From Panagrolaimus kolymaensis (Eukaryota; Nematoda; Chromadorea; Rhabditida; Panagrolaimidae), in contig JAJQJQ010000009.1 of NCBI GenBank assembly GCA_028622995.1, positions 3,782,001 to 3,846,000 on the forward strand: DNA of 64,000 nt. The letters run 5' to 3'. Below are positions 35,454 to 47,696 of this stretch, one piece after another. The notes below the pieces were generated by a model that worked only from the letters and a program-made list of their open reading frames with translations, had not been told where the DNA came from and did not search any database. Each line of letters opens with the position of its first letter. Position 1 is the first letter of the stretch. The position numbers were made by a program, and so were the translations under genes.

Positions 35454-36115
35454 CTAGATTTTTTAATAATTTATTATTATCACTTTTGTTATAATTGTAT
35501 GTATTCAGTTCGATCTCATTTTAAAAGTATAATAAATTTAATGTCGCTCATAAAAATAAATTTATAAATTTTTTTTCACTGGCTCTTGAAAGGTCAAAAT
35601 TTTTAAAAAGAATTATTTAAATTTTTAAAAGACAGTTATCAATTTTGCGAGATTTGCTTAGAGAAAATATAATTTTGAGTCAAATAAAGTGCATAATCAT
35701 TGCAAAAAACCGTTCATAACCGAATGATTTTTACAAAAGTGCAATTGGCTTTATATTGGTTATTCCCTTCCATTTAATCAATAAAAAAATCCTTCCTTTG
35801 TTATAATTTTTGAGAAAAGATGTCTAAAATAAAAATTTTTTTGTGTTCCTTAAAACTGGTTTTTAATACTCGTAGAAACTAATTTTCGTGCCCAAGCGTA
35901 TAATTCAAAAATAACATTTTTTCAATTTATCAAAAAATAAAAAATGTCATTGGAAAAAAAGTCTGCACATGAAAAAAAGTTGCATTTTGATCAACAAAAA
36001 AACTTATTCGTAAAATAATTGCAACATTTATTTTGTTCGCTGTGTCAAAGGATTTTATGTAGAAAGATTTGTCAAAGAGATTTATTTAAATTTCCAAAAA
36101 AGCTTTTATAAAAAA
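35454..36115. other. Intergenic region containing a duplicated upstream block
   Basis: A/T-rich with no gene. The stretch 35885-36010 resembles 39070-39180: both carry 'caatttatcaaaaa', 'aaaaatgt.attg', 'tctgcaca' and 'ttgca.tttgatca' in the same order. Each copy lies upstream of a secretory-pathway gene. Confidence 0.5.
35885..36010. repeat. Duplicated upstream block, copy 1
   Basis: It shares ordered short matches over about 115 bp with 39070-39180 in the same orientation. Copy 1 ends about 105 bp before the TM9 gene; copy 2 lies about 740 bp before the secreted-protein gene at 39923. It could be a shared regulatory block or a small dispersed repeat. Confidence 0.55.
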
Positions 36116-38827
36116 ATGAAGATTCTTATTTTTTTTCTATTGAATTTGAATGTTTTTAAATATGTTATTTCAAGCTCTATATTTTGTGAAAAAGATTCAT
36201 GTCCTGTAGGTTTTTACACTCATGAGAAAAGCTATCATACGCAGTTTGATAGGTTTTTTTTCGATTTTCGACCAATTGTGTCAAGCTCCATTAACCAGAG
36301 ATGTTGGTTTTCTATCCGTGTTGAGTTTTGGTGCACTGAATCGACTTGTTAATTAAATCTTCGATAGTAAACAACCCTAAACGAAAAAATGAAAAAAGCC
36401 CAGGGATTATTGACTTTTACATCATTCTTTTCGTGTTAATCAAAAATATTTTTATAGACTGTTATTCCCATATATGTAAATAAATTGAGTTCAAATAAAA
36501 TTATTTTGCCAGTAGATTATGGAGATTTAAACTTATGCGAAAGTAAACCTGTTAAAGAAAGCTTCGGAGAAATATTAATGGGCGAAAGGCTTCGTTTGTC
36601 TTCATATGAAGTAAGTAATGTTTTTATGTTATGATGCTACAAAAAAACTAAAGTTTTATAAGATTTTATGAAACAAAACTTTAAATATTTCTTTATCATA
36701 GAAATAATTGCTTAATAAACATAGCCTTATTCTATGAATTTTTGTGGATAGATTTACCATCGACCATTTTTGATGGCACAAATTAAATAAAATATTATTG
36801 CTACTACAAAATTCATGACTGTTTTTCTGATCTTTCGTATATTAATTTTTTAGATTAAATTTAAAGAAGAAAAAATCTGTTCATTATTATGTAAAAAAGA
36901 ATATGGTAGTGACAATGTAAAGCCACTTATTATTTTAAAAAATGCAATCAAAATGAATTATCATCATAATTGGGTATTAAACAATGTGCCAATTTCATTA
37001 TGTTATTTTAATCCTTTTGGATTTAAAATTTGCATAGGTTCTTTCCCCATTGGATGCTACATTGGTGAGGATGGAAAACAAAGTGATGCGTGCAATTTAG
37101 AATTGGAATCTCGTTATAACAAGTTAAATAGCATCTATGTGTATAATCATGTTGATTTTATTATTTATTACCAAGAATATGAAGAAAATTTTGAAATTAT
37201 TTATAGTGAACTAAACCCCCGAAGTATCTATCATATGAATGAAAATTTTCTCAATTGTGATCAAGCTGCTAAACCTCAGCGCATTTCAGAAACTGCCAAC
37301 AATTTCACCATTTTCTATTCATATTCCGTTTATTGGAAAGTAAAAAGTTTATATTTTTTGGCTCGTGTTTATATTTTTTATTTAAGAATACTTCAATAAA
37401 TTGGGAATCTCGATGGTACCATTTAACTAATAATATTCCATATCATAACGAACAAAAAATTTCAATTATACTTTATTCCATTTTAATTTTAATTTTACCA
37501 ATAATATTTAAAGTTTTTGTGTTTAAACCATCTCACCATGAACGCTATTGCCGGCTTGTAAATGAAGTTTGTCAAAAAAGAATAACGAACTTTATATTTT
37601 TTTATTAAAGGTTTAATTTCGTAGGGAAACAACCAAGAAGGACTTGGCAGAATGCATTTTCGAAACAATGTTTTCCAACCTCCTCCACATTCAATGTTAC
37701 TGAGCGTTCTGTTGGGAAATGGTGTTCAACTCTTAATTATTTTTACAACAACTTTAATTCTTGGATTCTTTGGGTTTTTTTCACCCGACAAACGTGGAGC
37801 TTTGATGGCATATATTTTTTTGTCCCATGTCTTTTTAAGTGTTGTTAGTGGCTACATTTCTGCAAGGGTTTATAAAAGCAAGCATTTAAATAATTTTTTT
37901 TATTAAATTTAGATTGAAATAATTTAGCTATGAAAGGTGATTTTTGGAAGAACAATATTTTGCTGACCGCATTTTTAGTTCCTGGAATAATTTATGGCGT
38001 TTTTTTAATCACAAATTTGCTTTTTTGGTATCAAAGTTCATCAGCTGCAATGCCTTTTGGTACTGTCATTACAGTTTTCTCATTATTGATTTTCGTCGCA
38101 ATACCTTTTTCCTTTATTGGATCTTTTTTTGGTTTTAAGGCTGATGTCCTTATTATTCTCTCTCAAACAAGTGTAAATGAAATACAAAGAAACTTTACCC
38201 AAGGGCTTGTGTATGTAAAAATTATCATTGGGATATTTTTTGCAAGTGCTTTATTATTTTGGTCCATATTTTTTGAAGCACATATCATTTTAAACAGTAT
38301 GTGGTAGGTTTTTTATAACCTTTGAATAAAAAAAGCCGGATAGGATAATAACATAAAAAATAAAAAGGTTGCAAAAATGAATAATATTTTTAATTTTAGA
38401 CCCATACTTATTCTTACTTTAATTAATTCTAATTTTTTAGGACGCATCAAGTATTTGATATGTTCAGTTATTTGTTAACTACTTTTATATTTAATGCCAT
38501 CATCATGTCAGAAACAATTGTTTACGTTACATATTTTCAAATTTATAATGAAAACTACCAATGGTGGTGGAGCTCCTTCTTCACATCAGGGTTTTCTTCT
38601 TCCTGTTTATTTGCTTACTGTACATACTATTTTCTCTATCAAACTTCATTGAGTGGAATATTTACTACCATTATTTATTTTTTGTTTACGGGGATTTTAT
38701 CGTTTTTGGTTTTCTTAGTCAATGGTAAGCTATAACATATCCAACAAAAATCGTTCTTAAATTAATTTTTTTAGGAACAATTGGTTTTTTTGCAGCAAAT
38801 TTATTCGTTTACAAAATTTATTTTTAG
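36116..38827 (+). CDS. Divergent TM9 superfamily protein (nonaspanin, TM9SF)
   Basis: Nonaspanins have a large luminal N-terminal domain and nine membrane helices and act in Golgi/endosomal sorting. Exons read 36116-36205, 36458-36610, 36854-37339, 37387-37557 (or to 37569), 37625-37877, 37928-38303, 38441-38724 and 38775-38827, about 621 residues, normal for the family. The first exon gives a signal peptide (MKILIFFLLNLNVFKYVISS). Family wording: VNKLSSNKIILPVDYGDLNLC, GEILMGERL, KICSLLC, YNHVDFIIYY, YSVYWK, NVFQPPPHSMLLSVLLGNGVQ, FFSPDKRGALM, GYISARVYK and TMKGDFWKNN, and near the end YQWWWSSFF and GTIGFFAANLFVYKIYF. The 37878-37927 intron begins GCAAGC and only this GC donor restores the conserved VYKTMKGDFW join. 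It is a divergent copy; the first exon is the least certain. Confidence 0.87.
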
Positions 38828-39922
38828 CTAATAATTTAACTTTTTACTAGATTTTTTTCTTGATATAATTTGTTTAATAATAATAAAAAATGGTCTCTTA
38901 AATAAAAAAGGAGAAAAAATCACCAAAAAGACGCTAAGAATAAAAATCAAAGATGGCAAAAAATTTTTCTTTCAAATTGATATTTTTCACAAAAACTTTC
39001 ATCTAATTGATTATTGAAGAAACTTGTTTTATAAGGTACACAAAGAAATTAATTTTTTTGTACAAAAGTATTGGTCCCAAAATAAACTTTCTTCAATTTA
39101 TCAAAAATAAAAAATGTGATTGAAAAAAAAATCTGCACAATAAAAAAAATGTTGCACTTTGATCAGAAAAGTAATTCGAAGAATGATTATAATTTTTCTT
39201 TTCCTTTTCACTTGTCAAAAATTATTCTTCTTTTTTTTGATAAGTTACTATAATTTCTTAATTTTTTCTAAAAATTAGAAATGTACTATCCTTTTAGTAG
39301 TCATTTATTCATTTTTAAATTTTATAACTTTATCGTCTTGACTTTGTTTGTTTATTTTTGCTTTTTGTGTTTTTCTTCTTTAAACTCTTTACTTTAAGTT
39401 TTACTGTAATTTAAATAAGGCTTCACAACCACAGACTGCCAAAAAAATTGCTTTTAACAATTTCTCTTTCATTTAATTTTTCAATTTAAGGATTCATAAT
39501 TTTTTTACGGCTTTTTAAGATAAAGTTATTACTTTTCAATCCTTAGAAAGCCGATGAAAAAAAAAGATGATACCCGACGAATAATAAAAAGAATATATTT
39601 GTCGGTTTTAAAAAAAAAATCATACTCTCTTACTTCACTTTTGTGATTCATTTTATGTACAAATTTTAATGGCTCAGTTAATTTGATACAATGTTTTTCT
39701 TGAACTTTTTATTATTATTTCGTTTGACACGTTTTAAAGTATGTAATCGACATAAAGTTTCCTGAATTTTCTTTCTATTTTTATTTGAATGTCCGTAAAT
39801 TTATAATTTGTTTAACATTTTTTATTAAAATCATAAAGTTGTTTACTTCGTGAAGAAGATAAATAAAAAAATAATATTTTATTGTTATAGGAATTGCTTG
39901 TTTGTTTATAAAATTGCTTCAA
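38828..39922. promoter_or_regulatory. Intergenic region between TM9 and secreted-protein genes
   Basis: About 1.1 kb without a supported gene; includes the second copy of the duplicated upstream block at 39070-39180. Otherwise A/T runs. Confidence 0.4.
39070..39180. repeat. Duplicated upstream block, copy 2
   Basis: Partner of 35885-36010, same orientation, with small insertions and substitutions. Confidence 0.55.
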
Positions 39923-42404
39923 ATGATTCTGAAAATATGCATCTGTTATTTTCTTTTATTATTTTCTGTGGTGGTAGCAGATGAAAATTTAATTTATAAT
40001 AGTTCTCTTTCTGTTTATGAAAATGCAATTTCCTTTGGAAGTAAGAATATGGCTATGTAAAATTATAGAGTATAAGTTAAAAATTTCAGCATCTCTCAAC
40101 CCATTTCGACAAAAAAGGTCCATGAATGATTGGTTTCAAATCAAAAGTAGTGATATTATTTTCAAAGCTGATCATTTTAAATCACAACATGTCAGTCCGT
40201 TCGTAAACTTGTTTCCATTGGATTTTGAAGATTATCTCGCTGGAATTCAGAGATCAGTTGAACTTGGTCTTAAACTTGTGGCAGGAAAATTAACAAGGGA
40301 AGATGTTTCGCTTTACGGTGGAGTAATTATGCAACATTTTCTTAATCCAGTGGTCGAAAAAAATGCTTCTGATGTATGTGACCAAAATTCATATTTTTAT
40401 GACTTGATAGATATCTCAGCCTACAGTGCCAATTTAATTACTAGTACAATCGCAACCTTAAAGAAAATTGAATCGTCATCAAAAGCTAAAGAACATGCAG
40501 AGGGTTTTTCTGAAAAATTTATTGATTATATGAGAAATTCTTTTTTTCCCATTAATTGCACAAAAAGTTTGTTTATAATAAAATGAATAATTTAAAAAAA
40601 AGTGCATTTCAGGTAATGAAATGATTCGAACAACATATCTTTTAAAGATGTTACAAACATGTATTAGTAAGTTAAAAATAATATCGTATCACTAAAATAA
40701 CTCCCAAAAATTTATTATATTTGATTTTTTTTAAATGCCTTTTATGATTGCTAGTTATTTTTTGAAAATTAAATTACTTTAAATTGTAGCTAATTAATTT
40801 ACAATAGTTTACGTTACTAAGCTCTCTTTCATTATAATATACTAAAAAATAGTCATAACCGTTTTATATTAGGAGTTTTTGGCCTAAAGAAAAATATAAA
40901 AGCAAATTAAAGTTACTCTTATTTTTTTGTGATTTTAACTTAGATACAAGAGGTTGTTTTGCTTATATATCATATTTTTTGAATGATAAATACTTTATGT
41001 TTTAGTAACATAAACATTATGAGCGTTGGCAAAAATTGATTACATTAGTTTTTTTGTTTGTTTTTAATAATTATTTACCCAAAAAAGGAAACAAGCGGCA
41101 TTTAATAAAAAAGTAATATAATAATTTTTTTGGAGCCAGAGTGAAACTAATTTTATTTAACTGCTTAAAAATATTCTTATTTTTATAGAAGAGAAAAACG
41201 CACAAACGTCATATCTTGTAAGTTTAACCAAGACACATCCTCTCTAATTTTTGATAAGTAAGAATGGTTTCGAAAAAAAAATGTTACACCCGTGTCGATT
41301 TTAGAGAAATTTGTTTTGTTTTTCAAAAACTTTATTTTCGATTCTATTTTTTTAAACACATGCTCGATTTTTACTAATATTAATATTTAGAAAAACTATA
41401 CAATTGAAGATGAAATTACTCAGGAAGCCAAAAATCTTGTTAACAAAAAATATTATGATGTTTACCAAGTTAAAAATGATACTTTTTCCGATGATAATTC
41501 AACTATAACAGCTGGTAGGATTTCATAACATTTTTTTCAAATCTGAATTTTTGATTGGTAAAAAAACATTTACCGGTTTTAAACTCAATTCGGCCACGAC
41601 CATTAGGCCACGGCCATTACTTGAGCGAATACTGACAATAACCACTGTATTAAAACTAAAATTGTTAATATTCCAATAGATAGATTTGTAATATTTTTCT
41701 TTTTCTTTTGAAAAACCTATTCTATTTTACAACGCTTTTGTGTAATCGTTCTCATGATAGTGACTAAAGAAAGGGTTGAAAAAAATAGCGGTCAATTAAA
41801 ATTTAGACAAATTTTGTTTTCAGCTTCGCTTCTTGGAACTGTTATCACTGCTGGTGGAGACTGGTATTATAATTTAATAATTTATGCTGCTTCTACTGAA
41901 TTGGATGAAAGTCGTCGAGAAACAGCTTTGTTAGCCCACAAATTATACTTTAGCTCCTTTCTTGATCTTGCTACTTTAATTATCGATAAAACTCCAATAA
42001 ACGTTACAGCTGCACAAAAAGAAAAAGTCATAATAAAAATGATTTATCCTCTTTTTTCGGGGTTTCAATTTTCAGTAAATTTAGTTGCATTTTTTAATCA
42101 ACGGAGTGTAAAGGCACAAAACGAGGTTGTAGCTTCTTTTATTACCCTATTGCGCGATGGATATGATTTGTATCAAGTAGTAAATCCACCTGGAAGTAAG
42201 TTTATTTTTTAACTCGACAACACATACTCTCATATCGAATCATATATCGCTTTTACAGGTGATCCAACTCAACTAATCCTAGCCGCTGCGAAAGTCCTTT
42301 CGATTGAATCAACAAATTTGTTTGAACAAGATCAATCCGCGAAAATTCTTTCGATTCTTAATGATGTATATCTTATGCTCATAAAACTAAAAAAAATTTT
42401 ATAA
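39923..42404 (+). CDS. Unrecognised secreted protein, mostly helical
   Basis: Seven exons 39923-40040, 40090-40566, 40613-40666, 41189-41217, 41391-41514, 41824-42195 and 42259-42404, all GT-AG and phase-consistent, giving about 439 residues. The N-terminus is a signal peptide (ICICYFLLLFSVVVADE). The mature chain has no second membrane segment that I can see. It carries N-glycosylation sites (NSS, NAS, NCT, NYT, NDT, NST, NVT) and reads like alternating amphipathic helices, for example EDYLAGIQRSVELGLKLVAG, KAKEHAEGFSEKFIDYMRN and RRETALLAHKLYFSSFLDLA. Two exons are tiny (54 and 29 bp) and sit among larger introns of up to 522 bp. I do not recognise a family. Its position among other secretory genes suggests a fast-evolving secreted factor; function is not inferred. 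Confidence 0.68.
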
Positions 42405-42988
42405 AATATTTCTAACCATTTAAATTCTTTTAAATTATTTTTTTATCTTTCTTTATTTAACATTAATTGTTCTTTGTTTTTATTTTTTTATTTTTTATTG
42501 TAAAATTAATTTTTTTAAAAGGATATATTAAATTTGTGTTTGCGTAAAATAATAAAAATTAATCAAAACTTTTGGAACCATTTTTTAAAGCTTTTACACT
42601 TTACTTTAAAACACCAAGCGTTTTAATTGGATCAGAATACAGACTTCATCGATTAATAATTTAAAAAATTGAATGATGGTCTATACAAAAATAAAATAGT
42701 ATTTGAACTTATTCATTTTAATTTTCCAAATATTTTTTTTCTCGCCAAAAAATCAAATTGGAAAAATCGGGAATACATTCACTAAGACATGTCGCTCAAA
42801 AAGGGATTTTTAATGAAACGACATTGTCCTGAATGACCTTCGCAAAAGTTCAAGGTCTGATTAAAGATAACGAAATATTATTAGAAGATAAACATTCGTC
42901 TTTAATATAAGAATAAAATAACGATGATGAATGTCGAAAAATTGTTTCATTAAAGCGTAATTTTTATTCACCATAACTTTGATTAAAA
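42405..42988. promoter_or_regulatory. Intergenic region upstream of the GH18-like gene
   Basis: About 580 bp of A/T-rich sequence with no supported gene; presumably the 3' end of the preceding gene and the promoter of the next. Confidence 0.4.
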
Positions 42989-45900
42989 ATGATATTGTAT
43001 ACATATGTGCTTCTTATATTGTTTTTGGAACCAAATATTTTAGCAACTCAAAATTGTTTTAAATTTTGCAAATATAATTTGGCTATGCATTATATTGATT
43101 ATGAGAAACTTTCTTCTAATGTTGAATACTGTTCCCATCTTATTTTGGACCCATATGATGGAAAACATGCAAGTTTTTTTATTTTAAAATGAGGGATGGC
43201 TGAGGCTTAGATTTTTCAGGCCTGGTCCGGGCTTTACAATTGTGAGGCACAGCCGGACCGGGCTTCAGTAAGGCCAGTGTGGGCCTTAAAAAAATATTTT
43301 CTCTTGATCTTGCTGATTTTTTGCCTTGTACCCTCTTTGCTATTTTATTTTAATGTTTAAATTCCTAGGCTGGCCCGGGACCAACAAAACCAGGCCAAGC
43401 TCGGCCAAAGTCTGGCCCGGGCAGGCTTTTATTGGGTGACCAGGCTCGATGTCATCTCAGTTTGAATGTGTTTTGACTAATAATTTTTTGAGCTTAGTAG
43501 TGGTTGGGCTAATTTATTCATACAACCTCATTTATACTTCCAAGAATTTTGTCAAAGGATTTGCATAAAGACTTAGTTAATTTATTTGTTGTTTTTTCCT
43601 TTCAAATAATTTTAAAAATTGTTAATATTTTGAGTCTTTTTAATTTCTGGTGAATTTAGGATTATTGCTTTGGGTAATTCTTGCTCCACCTTAATTTCGA
43701 TTTTTCCTTTTTTAGTTGAGTACAATATTACTAGAAAGGGCATTAAAGAACTTAGAGAAATTTAATATTTCTTCCAAAACTAAAATATTATCTACATTGT
43801 TGATCGATTTGCCAAGTAATGAAACAGAGAATAACATCACATTTAAAACGTTCAATCAATTTGATGGTTTTTATATTTCATGGTTCAATGCCGATTATTT
43901 TCGAATTTATGATTTACAAAATAAACCATTATTGACTAAAAAAATTATAATTAACAATTATTTGTCAAAGCTTCGAGAAATTTACAATAATAAAATTATT
44001 GTGGCAACTGTGGACACAAGATATACGATAGAAGAATATTTTGATTATGGCTTATTAAATGAAGTTATAGATTTTGTCGCTCTAAAAACTGAATTTTCCA
44101 TACAGAATTTGCATGCTCCAAATTACTTTTTTTCTAGGCGAATGAATGATGCACAGTGGTCGCTTTATTCAAAAGAAAAATTAACGCTTGTAAGATAATA
44201 TTAGAAATTGACTGTCTATTTTAAAGATACAAAAACTTTAAGGATTATTTGGCAACAACTTGGATAAATAATGGGTTTTCATCCAATAAACTTTTGATTT
44301 TCAACGATGCAGCGGATATTGGCATTGAATCGCGTTTAAAGGTCTGTTAAACTTTTAATATCATGTTTTTTTAATCAATTTTATTTACGTTTTAAATTCT
44401 TTCGATGTAATAAAAAAAGTGAAGATTATCTGATTAAAACTTCCTTTTTGCATACATATATCCCTTCTCTTTTTTGTTATTACTTTTTTTTCTATTTAAA
44501 TTTATTATTAAAAATTTAAAAAAGTCTACGCTTTTCTTTATATTATCGATTTAATAAGTCCAAATTTTTAGCTGAAATTAACTCTGAGGAAAAGGCTGTT
44601 CAGGTTAAAAGGGTGTAAAAAGAGGATGGGTGTTAATGTTATTTAGAAAAAAAGCGGACAAAAAAATAAAAATTAATACGAATAAAAGCTTATTCCTCAA
44701 CATTTATAATAATAATTATTGCTAAAACATTTTTATAGGCTATTTGGAGCTCTTTAAATAATTTTGCTGGAATTTTAATTGAAAACATGTCGAGAAAAAA
44801 ATCTATAAATGAAATGGTTGACAACACAAAAAAATTTGATATGGTTCAAACGTGCCCTTCCAGAAACTTAAAAAAGAAAGCCTTAAGTTTTTTTTGCTAT
44901 TATAAAATCTCGAGTGAAGAAAGCAGATTTTTACAAAATTCTAACATTTCTTTTGAAAAGTGCCAAAAAATTATTTTACAAAATGCAGTGATTAATTCAA
45001 CATTTAACATTTATGTTCCAATACAAAGTGTTCAAAAATTAAAGAACTATTTCCAAAACTTAAAACATACTTCTTTAATTTTATCGATTGTTTTTGGCAA
45101 TAAAGCTTTAATTAATCTTAAAAGTACAAATACAGAAGGTAAGTTTTATAATTATTTTAAACTTGGGGTGACATCGGGGTGGCGGATAATTATTCAACTC
45201 CCGATTTTTATTTTATTAAAAAATAGTATTTCGATGTTTTATTCAGCATTTTAAAATATTTGATAATTTGCATATCCTGATATATAAAATATGCAAACAT
45301 ATATATTAAATATTTTCATCCAATCCATTTTAGATGCTATTAATCTGATTGCAAAAAATATTTATAACTTTGTTGATACAAATGGCTTTGATGGAATTGA
45401 AATATTTTTGGATGATGAGTTACTAAACTCCGATATAATCGAAAAACTTATTTATTTAATTAAATCAAAAAACTCTGAAATTGAAATAGGTCTTCAAGTT
45501 AATGCATTTAAAGCATCACCATTTGTTAAGATTATAAATAATGCTACTTGGGTTACCCATGCATTTAATCCTTTAAGCGATGCAGCATTAGCAATTTATT
45601 ATCAATGGGTAAGTTTAAACAATTCGAAGGTTAATATTTAAGTTTTAATAATTGATTAATTAAAAAAGGTTAAAAATAAACAAACTAGAATCAGAAATAA
45701 TGCTACGTATAAATATTCTATAAAAAAACATTTTTAGAACAAATTGCATGAAACTCATGGTTTAAATCTTACAAAAATTATGATCAAAATTTCACCAGCT
45801 ATTTGGCAACAAAATTCTTCATTGTCTTTTCTTCCAAGTAAAAGAAATTCTCAAGTAAGAGAAAAAGAAAATCCAGAAGAAGATCTAATTCTTAATCGAA

Positions 45901-46265
45901 AATATTTATGTTTAAATGAAACAATCAAGAATAATTTGCCTGCAACAGAAAGATTTTCCAACTTGCCCGTGATTTTTACTATTAAAGGGCAAAGAAAAAT
46001 TTCAGAAGTCCCGGATATTTTTGATGGATGGTCTATGCTTAACATGTATAAAGGAATTATTTCGAATAAAGTGGATACTCCTATTGATTTATATCATATT
46101 CGTTATGAAACACAAAAAATAATTGATTATAAGGTTAAACTTGCTGCTAAACATGGATTTGGTGGGATTTCAATAGCTTCGATGAATGATGATGATCTTG
46201 ATGGAATTTGTGGAAAGCCTATCTTTGAAGAATTAACAAAAATTATAAATGATACTAATTTTTAA
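42989..46265 (+). CDS. Secreted protein with two degenerate GH18 (chitinase-like) domains
   Basis: Exons 42989-43168, 43716-44189, 44243-44341, 44739-45138, 45334-45608 and 45738-46265 give about 651 residues. Signal peptide (MILYTYVLLILFLEPNILA). Two GH18-like halves are seen. Half 1 (about 22-285): YCSHLILDPYDG, KTKILSTLL, FDGFYISWFN at the catalytic strand position, then WINNGFSSNKLLIF. Half 2 (about 295-651): SFFCYYK, HTSLILSIVFG, GFDGIEIFLDDE at the catalytic strand position, GLNLTKIMIKISPAIW, and the end strand HGFGGISIASMNDDDLDG. Neither half has the DxxDxDxE catalytic motif, so chitin hydrolysis is unlikely, as in nematode chitinase-like proteins. The first intron starts GCAAGT, and only that GC donor keeps the frame; it contains a GC-rich insertion. 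The donor of intron 3 (GTCTG) is weak. Confidence 0.7.
43205..43460. repeat. GC-rich palindromic repeat inserted in an intron
   Basis: About 250 bp with blocks of 'ggcctggtccgggct', 'gccggaccgggctt', 'ctggcccgggacc' and 'ctggcccgggcaggctt', strikingly GC-rich in an A/T-rich genome. The first and last blocks are roughly inverted copies of each other, so the segment could fold or represent a small non-autonomous element. It lies wholly inside intron 1 of the GH18-like gene. A less GC-rich spacer with T runs sits in the middle. Confidence 0.65.
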
Positions 46266-46529
46266 AAAAAGTTTCTTAAAAATTTGTTGGCGATGCATTT
46301 TCAATAAATTGCCACAATTAAAAGTATGTAACTCAGCTTTTTAAAAAATAATAAAAAAAATTCTTGGTCATTCCTTTACATAAAATCAATAAAAAAAAAC
46401 AATCAAACAATCGATTTCTTTTTTCTTATGGCTCTTTTTGGCATTTAGTCATATGGGTCATAGCAGAATTAAGTTGTGGTTAACTTTTTTTGCTTAAAAT
46501 TTTTTGGCCTTAATAAATTATTGCTACAA

Positions 46530-47321
46530 ATGTTCTTTCAAAGTATTTATGATAAATTTAAATATATTCCCATTCATCGGGATAAAAAAGAAAAAGCTTT
46601 AAAGCAACTATATTTCAAAAATTTGGTAAAATTAACTTTGTGTTATGGAACCAATATTCTTTTTACAATAATAAATTATGTTTTCAAATATTCTTGGCAA
46701 ATCGATCATTTTTCTCGGGCTTTATTAGATTTTTGGTTTGTTGTCGATTTTTTTATTTACTCCTATATTTTTGGTTTTCTCTTTGACACGATTTATGATA
46801 TTTTTATGCAAAAAACTGAACCTTCAAATTTAAAAGAAAGCCTTAAAAATTTTATGTGCTTTGTTGTAAGTTTTTTGGAAAGAAAATAATATTTTTCAAA
46901 TAAATTTGTGCAAAAATATTACCTTTTTTAGATTGTTGACTTACATCTTCAATGGTACCATTTTCTTTTATTTATTGGTAAAACACAAGACATAAATAAA
47001 TCGGAATATGTCTTTATTTTTCTGACAACTATGATCCATCAATATTTTATAAATTGTGCTTATGATTACTATCTTCACAAAGTTTCCAAAGCTTATGAAT
47101 CTTTGGAAAATTATCAAAAAACACACAACACAAAAATTGATGAAGAAATTTTGAAGCCTAATCTTAAAAATTTAATCCAAATGAAGAAAAAACGATATTC
47201 AGCTTTCAAACAATTTTTCTATCGTAAACGAATTTCTAGTGTCAATAAACTTTTTACATATTTTTTTTTTTTAAATACAAAGCATTCCTTTTTTTCCCGG
47301 CATTTGTATTTTTCAAAATAA
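46530..47321 (+). CDS. Small unrecognised multi-pass membrane protein
   Basis: Two exons 46530-46865 and 46932-47321 join in phase to give 241 residues. The N-terminus is basic (RDKKEKALKQLYFKNLVKL), followed by two hydrophobic segments (LTLCYGTNILFTIINYVF and FWFVVDFFIYSYIFGFLFD). A third weak segment lies near LQWYHFLLFIG, with a possible fourth at YVFIFLTTMIHQYFI. The second half is charged and looks helical (KVSKAYESLENYQKTHNTKI). The last ~25 residues are Phe-rich, and a further unrecognised splice near 47240 is possible, so the C-terminus is uncertain. No family recognised. It sits between the GH18-like gene and protease-like gene B on the same strand. Confidence 0.55.
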
Positions 47322-47696
47322 TTCATTTCTTTTATTCGTGCATCGCCAAAATAAAAATTATTGGAGTTATGCCAAAAAGAAAGTATTGCATTGAAACCAA
47401 AAACAAGCAACAAAAAAAATACACAAGCGCCTCTCGCTATTCTTCCTCGGATGCGCTGCCGATTGCGATTTCGAAAGGTGGCAGCAATCAAGATCAAGAA
47501 AAAAAAACAAATAACTTCAATTGTCGTCGTCGTCGTCGGTCGCATTTATTCTTCGAGAATGTTCAAACGTATAAAAAAGGGACAAAAGGTGGTTCGCATT
47601 CTTCTTTTTTTTGGGAGGCGACATTTTTTTCTCACTGCCTCTCATTTTTTTATTTCTTCTTTTCTTTTCTTATTAACTCATAAAAAAAGAAAGGAA

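Noticed and set aside
47219..47545. Minus-strand ORF and plus-strand ORF rich in Arg and Ser around 47400-47560
   Set aside because: Antisense to, or upstream leader of, protease-like gene B; 'gtcgtcgtcgt' simple repeats explain the open frames.
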